64,000 nucleotides of DNA from Stutzerimonas stutzeri KOS6 (GCF_000307775.2 NZ_KK020676.1:1524576-1588575), one strand, 5' to 3'. Positions 46,784 to 56,311 are shown, counted from the first letter of the stretch. Program-made: numbers and translations. The notes: generated from the letters alone by a model not told the origin.

Positions 46784-47770
46784 TCAGTCGTCGGCACGCC
46801 GCTCCAGCTTCTTGCCCAGCCGTGACGCGTACAGCTCGCCGATCATCCCGCGACGGAACACCAGTACGCAGACCATGAAGATGATCCCGGTGACCAGCGT
46901 CACCGGCAGTTCCGAGGTGGCGAAGTAGTTGCCCAGCGTGGTCACCAGGGCGGCGCCGAACACCGGTCCGACCAGGGTGCCGATGCCGCCCAGCAGGGTC
47001 ATCAGCACCACCTCGCCGGACATCTGCCAGCTGACGTCGGTCAGCGTGGCGAACTGGAACACCAGCGCCTTCAACCCGCCGGCCAGCCCGGCCAGCGCGG
47101 CGGACATGACGAAGGCTCCGAGCTTGTAACGCGACACCGAATAGCCGAGGGAAATGGCGCGGTTCTCGTTCTCGCGGATCGAGCGCAGGATCATGCCGTA
47201 CGGCGAGTTGATCACGCGCCAGATCAGCAGCATCCCGGCGAGAAACACCGCGAGCACGAAGAAGTACATGTACAGCGGCTCCTGCAGATCGATGAAGCCG
47301 AACAGGTGCCCGCGCGGAATGTTCTGAATGCCGTCCTCGCCATGGGTGAAGGGCGCCTGCAGGCAGAAGAAAAAGAACATCTGCGACAGCGCCAGGGTGA
47401 TCATCGTCGAGTAGATGCCCTGCCGGCGGATCGCCAGGAAGCCGATGATCAGCCCGAGAAACGCCGCACCGCCGACGCCGACGAGAAGGCCAAGTTCTGG
47501 CGGCAGTCCCCACTCCTTAACCGCGTGCGCGGTGAAATACGCCGCGCCGCCGAAGAACGCTGCGTGGCCGAAGGAGAGAATGCCGGTGTAGCCGAGCAGC
47601 AGGTTGAAGGCGCAGGCGAAGAGGGCGAAGCACAGCACCTTCATCAGGAAGATCGGGTAGAAGTAGAACGGTGCCAGCGCCAGCGCGACCACGCCGCTCA
47701 GGATCAGCACGGTCTCCAGGCGCAGCAGCGGGCGTTTGGTGGTAGGCGTGACGTTCACCGGGCTGTTCAT
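46784..47770 (-). CDS. livM: HAAT-type ABC transporter permease LivM
   Basis: 328 residues, around nine membrane helices. LivM features: ALFACAFNLLLGYTGILSFGHAAFFGGAAY, RRQGIYSTMITLALSQMFFFF, and the EAA-like GGIGTLVGPVFGAALVTTL loop contacting the ATPases. Last gene of a five-gene operon (substrate-binding protein, livG, livF, livH, livM). Start overlaps the livH stop by 1 bp (TGATG). Ends convergent with parA. Confidence 0.94.
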   Translation of the reverse strand: MNSPVNVTPTTKRPLLRLETVLILSGVVALALAPFYFYPIFLMKVLCFALFACAFNLLLGYTGILSFGHAAFFGGAAYFTAHAVKEWGLPPELGLLVGVGGAAFLGLIIGFLAIRRQGIYSTMITLALSQMFFFFCLQAPFTHGEDGIQNIPRGHLFGFIDLQEPLYMYFFVLAVFLAGMLLIWRVINSPYGMILRSIRENENRAISLGYSVSRYKLGAFVMSAALAGLAGGLKALVFQFATLTDVSWQMSGEVVLMTLLGGIGTLVGPVFGAALVTTLGNYFATSELPVTLVTGIIFMVCVLVFRRGMIGELYASRLGKKLERRADD

Positions 47771-48657
47771 CAGGCGTCCCTCCCCATCAGGCCGGCCGGC
47801 CGCACCAGCAGCACGATCGCCATGATCACGAAGATCACGATATTCGACGCTTCCGGGTAAAACACCTTGGTCAGTCCCTCGAGAATGCCCAGCATGTAGC
47901 CAGTGATGATGGCGCCGAGAATCGAGCCCATGCCGCCGACCACCACCACGGCGAACACCACGATGATCAGGTTCGAGCCCATCAGCGGGCTGACCTGGTA
48001 GATCGGCGCGGCGAGCATGCCAGCGAGGCCGGCCAGCGCCGCGCCCATGCCATAGGTGAAGGTCAGCAGCAACGGCACGTTGATGCCGAAGGTGCGCACC
48101 AGCGTCGGGTTCTCGGTGGCGGCGCGCAGGTAGGCGCCGAGCTTGGTCTTCTCGATCAGCAGCCAGCTGGCGAGGCAGATCACCAGCGAGGCCAGCACCA
48201 CCCAGGCGCGGTACTTGGGCAGGAACATGAAGCCCAGGTTGTAGCCGCCGGCCAGTTCTTTCGGCACGGCGTAGGGTTGCCCGGAGGAGCCGTAGAAGTA
48301 GCGGAACGCGCCTTCCAGGGCGAGCGCCAGGCCGAAGGTGAAGAGCAGGCTGTATAGGTGGTCGAGGTTGTACAGCCGCGACAGCGCCAGGCGCTCGATC
48401 ACCGCACTGCACAGGCCGACGATGATCGGCGCGAGGATCAGCGCCGGCCAGTAGCCGATGCCGAGGGTCGCCAGCAGCAGGTAGCCGGCGAAGGCGCCGA
48501 TCATGTACTGCGCGCCGTGGGCGAAGTTGATGATCTTCAGCATGCCGAAGATGATCGCCAGGCCCAGGCTGAGCATGGCGTAGAACGAGCCGTTGATCAG
48601 ACCGATCAGCAACTGACCGAGGAAGGCCTGGATCGGTACATCGAAAATCGTCGTCAT
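47770..48657 (-). CDS. livH: HAAT-type ABC transporter permease LivH
   Basis: 295 residues, about eight helices. N-terminal QLLIGLINGSFYAMLSLGLAIIFGMLKIINFAHGA is the LivH signature; ATPase-contact loop VVVVGGMGSILGAIITGYMLG near the C-terminus. Forms the membrane pore with LivM for branched-chain or related substrates. Start lies one base from the livF stop, so the operon is tightly coupled. Confidence 0.95.
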   Translation of the reverse strand: MTTIFDVPIQAFLGQLLIGLINGSFYAMLSLGLAIIFGMLKIINFAHGAQYMIGAFAGYLLLATLGIGYWPALILAPIIVGLCSAVIERLALSRLYNLDHLYSLLFTFGLALALEGAFRYFYGSSGQPYAVPKELAGGYNLGFMFLPKYRAWVVLASLVICLASWLLIEKTKLGAYLRAATENPTLVRTFGINVPLLLTFTYGMGAALAGLAGMLAAPIYQVSPLMGSNLIIVVFAVVVVGGMGSILGAIITGYMLGILEGLTKVFYPEASNIVIFVIMAIVLLVRPAGLMGRDA

Positions 48658-49361
48658 CAGACCCCCAGGGCTTCGTTGAGCATGCTCATGCGGCCGGGCA
48701 GATCGGCGACGTCGAAGGTGTCGATGACCTTGCCGTGGTCGACCACGTAGAAGCGGTCGGCGACCTTGCTGGCGAAGCGGAAGTTCTGCTCCACAAGCAG
48801 GATGGTCATGCCGCGCTGCTTGAGTGTCTGCAGCACCTCGCCGATGCGCTGGATGATTACCGGCGCCAGACCTTCGGTGGGTTCGTCGAGCAGCAGCAGC
48901 CTGGCGCCGGTACGCAGGATGCGCGCCATGGCCAGCATCTGCTGCTCGCCGCCGGAAAGCTTGGTGCCGGGGCTCTTGCGGCGTTCCTCGAGGTTGGGGA
49001 ACAGCTGGTAGATCTCAGCCAGGGTCATGCCGCCCTTGGCGATCACCGGCGGCAGGGTGAGGTTTTCCTCCACCGTCAGCGTGGAAAAGATGCCGCGTTC
49101 TTCCGGTACATAGCCGATGCCGTGGCGGGCGGTGCGGTGTAGCGGTACACGCAGCATGTCCTTGCCATCGAAGCGGATGCTGCCGCTGCGCTTGCGGATA
49201 ATGCCGACGATCGAGCGCAACGCGGTGGTCTTGCCGACGCCGTTGCGGCCGAGCAGGGTCACCGTCTCGCCCTGCTGCACGTCCAGATCGATGCCGTGCA
49301 GGGCATGGCTTTCGCCATACCAGGCGTTGAGGTCGCGCACGCTGAGCAAGGGTTCAGTCAT
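48657..49361 (-). CDS. livF: ABC transporter ATPase LivF
   Basis: 234 residues. Walker A GRNGVGKTTALRS, Q-loop, signature LSGGEQQMLAMARIL, Walker B LLLLDEPTEGLAP, H-loop VEQNF. Short LivF form without the extra C-terminal helix of LivG. Overlaps the livG stop by 8 bp. With LivG it energises the LivHM pore. Confidence 0.97.
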   Translation of the reverse strand: MTEPLLSVRDLNAWYGESHALHGIDLDVQQGETVTLLGRNGVGKTTALRSIVGIIRKRSGSIRFDGKDMLRVPLHRTARHGIGYVPEERGIFSTLTVEENLTLPPVIAKGGMTLAEIYQLFPNLEERRKSPGTKLSGGEQQMLAMARILRTGARLLLLDEPTEGLAPVIIQRIGEVLQTLKQRGMTILLVEQNFRFASKVADRFYVVDHGKVIDTFDVADLPGRMSMLNEALGV

Positions 49362-50166
49362 CGTCGGTCCCCATGTAGGCCACGCGCACGCGCTCGTCCT
49401 GGCTGACCGTGCGGTAGTCGCCGGAGGTAAGGATTTCGCCGCGCTGCAGCACGGTCACCTGATGGCAGAGGTCGGCGACCACCTTGAGGTTGTGCTCGAC
49501 CATCAGCACCGCGCGCTGGGTGGCGACCTCGCGGATGATCTCGGCGACCACGTGCACATCCTCGTGCCCCATCCCGGCCATGGGTTCGTCCAGCAGCAGC
49601 ACCTTGGGTTCCAGCGCCAGGGTGGTGGCGATCTCCAGCACGCGCTTGCGCCCGTAGGACAGATCAGCGGCCAGCTCGTTGCGCTTGTCGGCCAGGCCGA
49701 CCGACTCGATCAGCTGCATGGCGCGTTCGTTGAGGCGATTCAGCGAACGCATCGGCAGCCAGAACTGCGTGGCCAGCCCGCCCGGGCGCTGCAGGGCCAC
49801 GCGCACGTTGTCCAGCACGGAGAGGTGCGGGAACACCGCCGAGATCTGGAACGAGCGCACCAGCCCCATGCGCGCCACCCTGGCCGGGTCGGTACGGGTG
49901 ATGTCATGGTCGAGCAGGCGAATGGTCCCGCTGGTGGGCTGCAGGAACTTGGTCAGCAGGTTGAACACCGTGGTCTTGCCTGCGCCGTTGGGCCCGATCA
50001 GGGCGTGCACCCGTGCATGACGCACGTCCAGGTCGACATTGTTGACCGCGACGAAGCCGCCGAACTCTTTGCGCAGGCCTCGGGCAGAGAGCATCACCGG
50101 CGCGTCCGTGGCTGCGCCGGCGGACGGTCCGCCTGCGTTCAGGCCTTGCGCTGCGGCCATGCTCAC
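49354..50166 (-). CDS. livG: ABC transporter ATPase LivG
   Basis: 270 residues. Begins with about 27 residues of low complexity (MSMAAAQGLNAGGPSAGAATDAP) before LSARGLRKEFGGFVAVNNVDL; whether translation really starts at this ATG is unclear, but it overlaps the substrate-binding protein stop by 4 bp. Walker A GPNGAGKTTVFNLL, LivG-type signature LSYGRKRVLEIATTL, Walker B LLLDEPMAGMG, and H-loop VEHNL are intact. Confidence 0.95.
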   Translation of the reverse strand: MSMAAAQGLNAGGPSAGAATDAPVMLSARGLRKEFGGFVAVNNVDLDVRHARVHALIGPNGAGKTTVFNLLTKFLQPTSGTIRLLDHDITRTDPARVARMGLVRSFQISAVFPHLSVLDNVRVALQRPGGLATQFWLPMRSLNRLNERAMQLIESVGLADKRNELAADLSYGRKRVLEIATTLALEPKVLLLDEPMAGMGHEDVHVVAEIIREVATQRAVLMVEHNLKVVADLCHQVTVLQRGEILTSGDYRTVSQDERVRVAYMGTDDD

Positions 50167-51368
50167 TGCCCGACCAGATCGCAGCCACTTTCGGCCGGAT
50201 CGATATAGGCCTCATTGCCCGGTACGGTCGCCAGCACCTTGTAGTAGTCCCACTCGCGCTTGCTTTCCTCGGGCTTCTTCACCTCCATCAGGTAGACGTC
50301 GCTGATCAGCCGGCCGTTGGCGCCGACCTTGGCGTTACGCGCGAAGACATCGTCCACCGGCATCTCGTGCATCGCCTTGGCGACCGGTTCGGTGGCATCG
50401 GTGCCGGCTTTCTCGATGGCCTTGAGGTACTGCATCACGCCGGAATAGGTGCCGGCGTGGATCATGTTCGGCATGCGCCCGGTGCGCTTGAAGAAGCGCT
50501 CGCCGAACTCGCGGGACTTGTCGTCGCGGTCCCAGTAAAAACTCTCGGTCAGGGTCAGCCCCTGGGCGGCGTCGAGGCCCAGGCCATGCACTTCGGCGAG
50601 GGTGAACAGCAGCGCGGCGAGGCGCTGGCCGCCGGCGACGATGCCAAACTCGGCGGCCTGCTTGATGCTGTTGGCGGTGTCCAGGCCGGCGTTGGCCAGG
50701 CCGATGACCTTGGCCCCGGAGGATTGCGCCTGCAAGAGGAACGAGGAGTAGTCGGTGCTCGCCAGCGGATGGCGCACCGCACCCTTGACCTCGCCGCCCT
50801 TGGATTTGACGAACTTGCCGGTCTGCTCTTCCAGCGAATAGCCGAAGGCGTAGTCGGCGGTGAGGAAATACCAGCTGTCGCCGCCCTGGGACACCAGCGC
50901 ACCGCCGGTGCCGACCGCCAGCGCATGGGTGTCGTAGGCCCAGTGGAACCCATAGGGCGAGCATTGCTTGCCGGTCAGCTCCGTGGTGGCGGCGCCGGTC
51001 ACCAGGTTGATCTTCTTCTTGCTCTTGGAAATGCCCTGTACCGCCAGCGCCACCGAGGAAGTGGTCAGCTCCATGATCGCGTCGACCTGCTCGCGGTCGT
51101 ACCACTGGCGCGAGATGTTGGAGGCGATGTCCGGCTTGTTCTGGTGATCGGCGGTGACGACCTCGATGGGGGCATCCAGGACCTTGCCGCCGAAGTCCTC
51201 GGCCGCCATCTTCGCCGCCTCGAACGACCACTTGCCGCCGAAGTCGGCATATACGCCGGACTGGTCGTTGAGGATGCCGATCTTCACCTTGCCGTCGGAA
51301 ATCTCGGCCGAGGCGGGGACGGTAACCGCGGCCGTCAGGGTTGCCGCTGCGATTGCTGAAAGCTTCAT
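50163..51368 (-). CDS. HAAT-type periplasmic substrate-binding protein
   Basis: 401 residues: signal peptide MKLSAIAAATLTAAVTVPASAE, then a type I periplasmic-binding fold: GKVKIGILNDQSGVYADFGGKWSFEAAKMAAEDFGG, DHQNKPDIASNISRQWYD, ELTTSSVALAVQGISK, YSGVMQYLKAIEKAGT. Resembles the LivJ-like group whose members bind branched-chain or aromatic acids; this sequence lacks an obvious alpha-amino-acid clamp that I can verify, so the ligand is open. AGGAGATTC precedes the ATG. First gene of the operon. Confidence 0.9.
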   Translation of the reverse strand: MKLSAIAAATLTAAVTVPASAEISDGKVKIGILNDQSGVYADFGGKWSFEAAKMAAEDFGGKVLDAPIEVVTADHQNKPDIASNISRQWYDREQVDAIMELTTSSVALAVQGISKSKKKINLVTGAATTELTGKQCSPYGFHWAYDTHALAVGTGGALVSQGGDSWYFLTADYAFGYSLEEQTGKFVKSKGGEVKGAVRHPLASTDYSSFLLQAQSSGAKVIGLANAGLDTANSIKQAAEFGIVAGGQRLAALLFTLAEVHGLGLDAAQGLTLTESFYWDRDDKSREFGERFFKRTGRMPNMIHAGTYSGVMQYLKAIEKAGTDATEPVAKAMHEMPVDDVFARNAKVGANGRLISDVYLMEVKKPEESKREWDYYKVLATVPGNEAYIDPAESGCDLVGQ

Positions 51369-51758
51369 GCGAATCTCCTTGCACGGATTGCTCGGCATAC
51401 GGACTCGCCCCATACGAAGCGAGGCGTATGGAGTGGGTTAGGGAAAAGCTGCGCAGGTCGGTGAATGCGCTGCTGCTGGAGTCGCTCGCACAGCAATAGC
51501 GGGTGATTGCCAGGGGACAGCGGGGATCGGACGGCGCCAGGTGCCGGGTGACGCCGTCAGGTCGTCGATCCCGGCCGAGTCGCTGGGTGAGGGGCCGGGC
51601 CGGAAACGGATCGAAGCAGGGCACATGGGCGTCTTCGTCTTATTGTTGTTCTGGCTCTAAACGTAGCAGGGGTTTGCCGGGACGCAACCCGGACGATACG
51701 GATAGGCTCGGAGCTGGCGACCCCGTGTGTGCAAATGGCATGGACCGGCATGGGTTGC
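51369..51758. other. Promoter-side intergenic region of the HAAT transporter operon
   Basis: 390 bp between two minus-strand genes. It must hold the operon promoter and the 3' region of the upstream-lying UspA gene's neighbour, but I see no convincing -35/-10 pair, no GG-N10-GC, no strong hairpin and no supported small gene; the open readings across it are antisense extensions of flanking genes. Confidence 0.5.
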
Positions 51759-52556
51759 TCAGCGAGCGATCAGGATGTCGCAGGGCGGCTGGTCGAGAAA
51801 TTGCCGGGCCAGACTGCCCAGCAGCGCGCTGCTCAATTCGCCCCGGCTGTGGCTGCCCAGTGCCAGCAGCTGCGGCTGCAGGTCGCGCAGGGCGGCGTCC
51901 ATGCAATTGCTGCGTTCGCCCTGACAGAGGCTATGGCTCAGCAGCGCGCCAGTGTCGGGCAGTTGCTGCTGGATGTCCTCGACCAATTGATCGAACAGCT
52001 CCTGCTGCAGTGCCAGGCCTTCCCGATCCGGACCGTGAACCTCGGCCATCTCGTGCACGTGCAGGGCATGCAGTTCGGCGCCATCGCCCAGCAGTTCCCA
52101 GGCGCACTGCATGGCGCGGGTGGCACAGCGGGAAAAGTCCAGCGCCGCGACGGCGCGCCCATACGCCGCGTCCGCGGGGATCGTTGCCAGCAACAGCGCC
52201 GCCGGACTATCGAGCAGCACGCGCTCCAGCATGGTGCCGGCGAACCCCTGGGTGGAGCCCCGATGGTGCCGGCCCAGCACCAGCAGGTCCGCTTCCAGTC
52301 CCTGGGCCTGGGTCAGGATTTCTTCCGCGGGATGGCCACGGCGAACCCAGGGCTCGCCGTTGCCCAGGCCGTTTTGCTGCAGGCGGGTCTGCAGCAAGGC
52401 CCGGGCAGCCTGTTCATCGATGTCGCCTTCGCGTGAGTCGAACACATGCAGCAGGCTGATGCGGGCACCGGTCCGTCGCGCCAGTTGCGCGCCGCGCCGC
52501 AGAGCCAGGTCGGCCTCCGGGCTGAGGTCATGAGCGACGAGAATGTGTTGGATCAT
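51759..52556 (-). CDS. Tandem universal stress (UspA) protein
   Basis: 265 residues with two UspA domains. Domain 1 (1-140): ILVAHDLSPEADLALRRGAQLARRTGARISLLHVF ... LLVLGRHHRGSTQGFAGTMLERVLLDSPAALLL; domain 2 (145-265): RAVAALDFSRCATRAMQCAWELL ... LLALGSHSRGELSSALLGSLARQFLDQPPCDILIAR. Both carry the G-x2-G-x9-(S/T) ATP-type loop. Cytoplasmic stress-survival protein of the tandem UspE/UspF-like kind. Divergent from the response-regulator gene. Confidence 0.93.
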   Translation of the reverse strand: MIQHILVAHDLSPEADLALRRGAQLARRTGARISLLHVFDSREGDIDEQAARALLQTRLQQNGLGNGEPWVRRGHPAEEILTQAQGLEADLLVLGRHHRGSTQGFAGTMLERVLLDSPAALLLATIPADAAYGRAVAALDFSRCATRAMQCAWELLGDGAELHALHVHEMAEVHGPDREGLALQQELFDQLVEDIQQQLPDTGALLSHSLCQGERSNCMDAALRDLQPQLLALGSHSRGELSSALLGSLARQFLDQPPCDILIAR

Positions 52557-52734
52557 GGCGACCTCGCGAGGCTGGCGAAAGCCGCAAGTATGCCGCGCCG
52601 GCACAGTGCTGTCCCGCTCCCGGCGGGCTGTCCCGGGCCCGCTTGGTGCGCCAACTTGGCGGTGAGTGGTCACTGCTGCTTTTGTCGATCCCGCCGTGCG
52701 GATATGCTTGCCGACATTCGAGCAGGAGTGAAGG

Positions 52735-53637
52735 ATGAGCAAGGTCAGTGTGCTGGTAGTGGATGACGCACCCTTTATCCGCGATCTGGTGAAGAAGGCG
52801 CTTCGCAGCCAATTTCCCGGTATTCGCATCGAGGATGCAGTGAACGGGCGCAAGGCCCAGCAGATGCTCACCCGCGAGCGCTTCGATCTGATTCTCTGCG
52901 ACTGGGAAATGCCAGAAATGTCGGGGCTGGAACTGCTGACATGGTGCCGCGCGCAGGACGCGCTGAAATCCGCGCCTTTCATCATGGTGACCAGCCGTGG
53001 CGACAAGGAAAACGTGGTGCAGGCGATCCAGGCTGGCGTATCGGACTTCATCGGCAAACCGTTTTCCAACGAACAGCTCACCGGCAAGGTGCGCAAGGCG
53101 CTGGGCCGTGCCGGCAAACTGGATGCGCTGGCTGCCAGTGCACCGGTCAGGAGCATGGCTACCGGCATGGCCAACGACTCCCTCGCCGCGCTGACCGGCG
53201 GCAAGGCGGAGCCACGTCCCGCTGCGTCGCCTGCGCAACCCAAGGCAGCACCCTTGCTGCAACCCGCTGCGCCAGCTCCCGCTGTAGCGCCATCCGGACG
53301 AGGGCAGGGGCAGCTGCGCCTGGCCAATGGCAGCGTCGCCTGCGTCATCAAGACGCTGAGCCTCAAGGAGGCGCTGCTGGTGGTCAAGCGCGGCGAGCAG
53401 CTACCGCAGGTGCTGGAAAGTGCCGTGCTCGATCTTGATCTCGAACAGGGCGAGGGCAGCGAGATCGCCCGCCTCAACGGCTATCTGCACGCTGTCGCGG
53501 CCTTCGAGCCGAAGCCCGACAGCGAGTGGCTGCAGCTATCGTTCCGCTTCGTCGACCGCGATCCCCAGAAGCTCGACTATCTGTCGCGGCTCATCGCCCG
53601 CGGCACGGCGCAGCGGCACTTCGTCCCGGGCGCCTGA
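52735..53637 (+). CDS. Response regulator with a degenerate PilZ-like C-terminal domain
   Basis: 300 residues. Receiver domain 1-125: VLVVDDAPFIRDLVKKAL, phospho-acceptor Asp in LILCDWEMPEMSG (Asp56), Thr/Lys in VTSRG and GKPFS. A Pro/Ala linker (about 150-195) leads to a C-terminal module (200-300) with GQLRLANGSVACVIKTLSLKEALLVVKRGEQLPQVLESAVLDLDL that resembles a PilZ fold but lacks the RxxxR and D/NxSxxG c-di-GMP residues. Output is therefore unclear. Start ATG after AGCAGGAGTGAAGG. Likely involved in motility or surface behaviour, by domain composition only. Confidence 0.85.
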   Translation: MSKVSVLVVDDAPFIRDLVKKALRSQFPGIRIEDAVNGRKAQQMLTRERFDLILCDWEMPEMSGLELLTWCRAQDALKSAPFIMVTSRGDKENVVQAIQAGVSDFIGKPFSNEQLTGKVRKALGRAGKLDALAASAPVRSMATGMANDSLAALTGGKAEPRPAASPAQPKAAPLLQPAAPAPAVAPSGRGQGQLRLANGSVACVIKTLSLKEALLVVKRGEQLPQVLESAVLDLDLEQGEGSEIARLNGYLHAVAAFEPKPDSEWLQLSFRFVDRDPQKLDYLSRLIARGTAQRHFVPGA

Positions 53638-53781
53638 GCGGCTCTGCCGGGCGACCGTTCGGCGCCTGGCAGTTCGCACAACCCGACCGGCATCACACCC
53701 CGACGGTCGGTGGCTCGCACAGGCCAGTCGCCACTGCTAGTCTTTGCGCTCCAACACCCTAATCACTAGAAATCTGCCGTT

Positions 53782-54678
53782 ATGCTGGGGCGCATTCTTC
53801 TGTTGCTCGGGCTGCCACTGCTGGCCACGCCGGCACTGGCCCTGACCATCTACAAGTACACCGATGCCAACGGGGTCGTGACGTACAGCGATCAGGCCGC
53901 GCCTGGCGCCCAGGTCTTCGTCTTCCGTGACCGCATGGTGGAAAAGCTCGACACCCAGGTCAGGCTGGAAACCCGCAAGCACGCTGCCGGCGAGACGCTG
54001 TTGGTGCGCAACGACCTGTTCGCGCCGGTGGACATCGAGCTGAGCCTGGAAAACGTCGAGAATGCCGTTGGCGCGCCAAACGAGCCGATCCGCTGGGTGC
54101 TACCCCCGCGCAGCCAGATTCGCCTCGCCACCCTGGCCCCGCGTGACGCATCCAGGCCGCTGCGATACACCCCCAGGCTGCGCCATGCGCTGGGTGATCC
54201 ACGCCTGTTGCCCAAGCCCTACAAGTATCCGCTGCCCTGGCGCGGCGGGCCGTTCCGCCTGACCCAGGGCGCCAACGGCCAGTACAGCCACTTTACGCCC
54301 AAGGGGCGTTACGCGGTGGACATCGCCATGCCCGAGGGCACGCCCATCGTTGCCGCGCGCGGCGGCATGGTGGTGAAGGTCGAGAACGAGCAGAGCGGGC
54401 GCGGTAGAAACCCGGCCGGCAACTTCGTGCGCATCATGCATGACGACGGCACCATGGGCGTCTACCTGCACCTGATGAAGGGTTCGGTGGCGGTGCGCGA
54501 GGGCCAGCGCATCGAAACCGGCATGCGCATCGCGCGCTCCGGCAACACCGGCAACAGCACCGGACCGCACCTGCACTTCGTGGTGCAGCGCAACGTCGGG
54601 CTGGCCATCGAGTCGATTCCCTTCGACTTCTCGCAGCCCGTCAACAGCCTGCCGAACTTCGCCGTGGGCGGGGAATAA
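53782..54678 (+). CDS. DUF4124-M23 family peptidase
   Basis: 298 residues. Signal peptide to about 20 (ATPALA), DUF4124 motif LTIYKYTDANGVVTYSDQAAPG directly after, a middle region with LSLENVENAV..., and a C-terminal LytM/M23 domain: SHFTPKGRYAVDIAMPEGTPIVAARGGMVVKVEN, GVYLHLMKGSVAVREGQRIETGMRIARSGNTGNSTGPHLHFVV with the H-x-H zinc motif and Asp in YAVD. Exported cell-wall endopeptidase, catalytic set apparently complete. ATG has weak upstream Shine-Dalgarno. Confidence 0.93.
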   Translation: MLGRILLLLGLPLLATPALALTIYKYTDANGVVTYSDQAAPGAQVFVFRDRMVEKLDTQVRLETRKHAAGETLLVRNDLFAPVDIELSLENVENAVGAPNEPIRWVLPPRSQIRLATLAPRDASRPLRYTPRLRHALGDPRLLPKPYKYPLPWRGGPFRLTQGANGQYSHFTPKGRYAVDIAMPEGTPIVAARGGMVVKVENEQSGRGRNPAGNFVRIMHDDGTMGVYLHLMKGSVAVREGQRIETGMRIARSGNTGNSTGPHLHFVVQRNVGLAIESIPFDFSQPVNSLPNFAVGGE

Positions 54679-54690
54679 CAGCGGCAATCT

Positions 54691-54741
54691 GCAAGTCACG
54701 AGCTTCAAGGAAAGGCAGGAAAAGCGGCTTCAAGCTGCAAG
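54691..54741. repeat. AGCTTCAAG/GCAAG-type extragenic repeat
   Basis: GCAAGTCACGAGCTTCAAG at 54691-54709 and GCTTCAAGCTGCAAG at 54727-54741 share GCTTCAAG and GCAAG words in mixed orientation, of the kind found in intergenic regions of this lineage. Confidence 0.4.
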
Positions 54742-54866
54742 AATAGCTCGACAGGCGTTCGCTGCCGGCTCACACACTGATTCGCTTGCCGCTATAGGTC
54801 GGGCCGCGCTGCACCGACCCGACGAGCGGAGTCACTGTGGATGTAAGAAGCTACACCTACCCCACG

Positions 54867-56222
54867 CTAGCTTGCTGCTGGTTCACCCTGCTTGAGCACC
54901 TTGGCCAGCACGATCTTCGGTCCGCGCATCTTCTTGATGACGATCTGCAGGCCTTCGACCTGGAGGACCTCGTCCTCGTCCGGGACGCGCTTGAGCGTTT
55001 CGTAGACCAGGCCCGCGAGGGTTTCCGCCTCGACGTGGTCGAGATCGATATCGAGCAGGCGCTCAAGCTTGAACAACGGCGTGTCGCCACGCACCAGCAG
55101 CTTGCCGGGCTGGTAGGCGAGCACGCCGCGTTCGGTCTTGCGGTGTTCGTCCTGGATGTCGCCGACCAGCACTTCCAGCACGTCTTCCATGGTCAGGAAG
55201 CCGATCACCTTGTGATCGCCTTCCTCGACCAGGACGAAATGCGCACCGCCCTGGCGGAACTGTTCCAGCAGCGTGGCGAGCGGCATGTGTTTGGATACGT
55301 GCTCGAGAGGGCGCAGCAGTTCGTTCAGGCAGAAGCGCTCGGCCAGGTGGTCGTCTGCCGCCAGCGCCAGCAGCAGGTCCTTGATGTGCAGCAGGCCGAC
55401 GTACTCGCCCCGGTCACTGTCGTAGACCGGATAGCGACTGTACTTGTGCCGGCGAATCACCTCGAGAATCTCGGCCAGCGGTGCGTCGTGATCCAGTTGC
55501 AACAGGTCTTCGCGGGAGTTGGCCCAGTCGACCACCTCCAGCTCGCTCAGCTCCACCGCCGAGGCCAGCACCTGGATCTGCTGGTTGCCAGGGTCGCGGG
55601 CGCGATTGGAGTGCAGGATCAGCTTGAGCTCCTCGCGGCTGTAGTGGTGGTCGTGGTGTGCGCCCGGTTCACCCTGGCCGGCGATGCGCAGGATGGCGTT
55701 GGCGCTGGCATTGAGCAGGTAGATGGCCGGGTACATCAGCCAGTAGAAGATGTACAGCGGCACGGCCGTCCAGAGCGACAGCAGTTCGGGCTTGCGGATC
55801 GCCCAGGACTTGGGCGCCAGTTCGCCGACGACGATGTGCAGGTAGGAAATGATGAAGAACGCGGTGAAGAAGGCGATGCCGTGTACCAGCGCTGGTGACT
55901 CGATGCCGAAGCTCGCTAGCAGTGGTTCGAGCAGGTGGGCGAAGGCCGGCTCGCCGACCCAGCCCAGGCCCAGCGAAGCCAGGGTGATACCCAGCTGGCA
56001 GGCGGAGAGGTAGGCGTCGAGCTGCTCGTGCACGGTGCGCAGGATATGTCCGCGCCAGCCATGGCCACTGGCAATGGCTTCCACCTTGGTGGCGCGCAAC
56101 TTGACCATGGCGAACTCGGCGGCGACGAAGAAGCCGTTGAGCAGGACCAGGAACAGAGCGAAGAGAATCAGGCCGAAATCGGCGAAATAAGAAGAGGCGG
56201 CGTAGCTGGGGGAAGGGTCCAT
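54867..56222 (-). CDS. CNNM/CorC-type transporter (DUF21-CBS-CorC)
   Basis: 451 residues. DUF21 membrane domain (1-190) starting GLILFALFLVLLNGFFVAAEFAMVKLRATKVEAIA, with LDAYLSACQLGITLASLGLGWVGEPAFAHL; two CBS domains (about 215-340, PVYDSDRGEYVGLLHIKDLLLAL and HKVIGFLTMEDVLEVLVGDI); C-terminal CorC_HlyC domain (about 365-445). Called hemolysin in older annotation but relatives act in magnesium/cobalt efflux or ion homeostasis. Gene lies 90 bp beyond phoR on the same strand. Confidence 0.93.
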   Translation of the reverse strand: MDPSPSYAASSYFADFGLILFALFLVLLNGFFVAAEFAMVKLRATKVEAIASGHGWRGHILRTVHEQLDAYLSACQLGITLASLGLGWVGEPAFAHLLEPLLASFGIESPALVHGIAFFTAFFIISYLHIVVGELAPKSWAIRKPELLSLWTAVPLYIFYWLMYPAIYLLNASANAILRIAGQGEPGAHHDHHYSREELKLILHSNRARDPGNQQIQVLASAVELSELEVVDWANSREDLLQLDHDAPLAEILEVIRRHKYSRYPVYDSDRGEYVGLLHIKDLLLALAADDHLAERFCLNELLRPLEHVSKHMPLATLLEQFRQGGAHFVLVEEGDHKVIGFLTMEDVLEVLVGDIQDEHRKTERGVLAYQPGKLLVRGDTPLFKLERLLDIDLDHVEAETLAGLVYETLKRVPDEDEVLQVEGLQIVIKKMRGPKIVLAKVLKQGEPAAS

Positions 56223-56311
56223 GAAGGGGTCTGGTAGTCAATGTCGCGACAGGATGGCGGCGGCGCGCCGGCTTTTCAAGCGCCCGAGCGTGACTTTGCT
56301 TCAGGCGCGGC

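Noticed and set aside
47771..48412. Extension of LivM upstream through livH
   Set aside because: It is an out-of-frame reading of livH; LivM starts at 47770 overlapping the livH stop.
52557..53477. Long N-terminal extension of the UspA protein
   Set aside because: It is antisense to the response-regulator gene; MIQHILVAHD is the UspA N-terminus.
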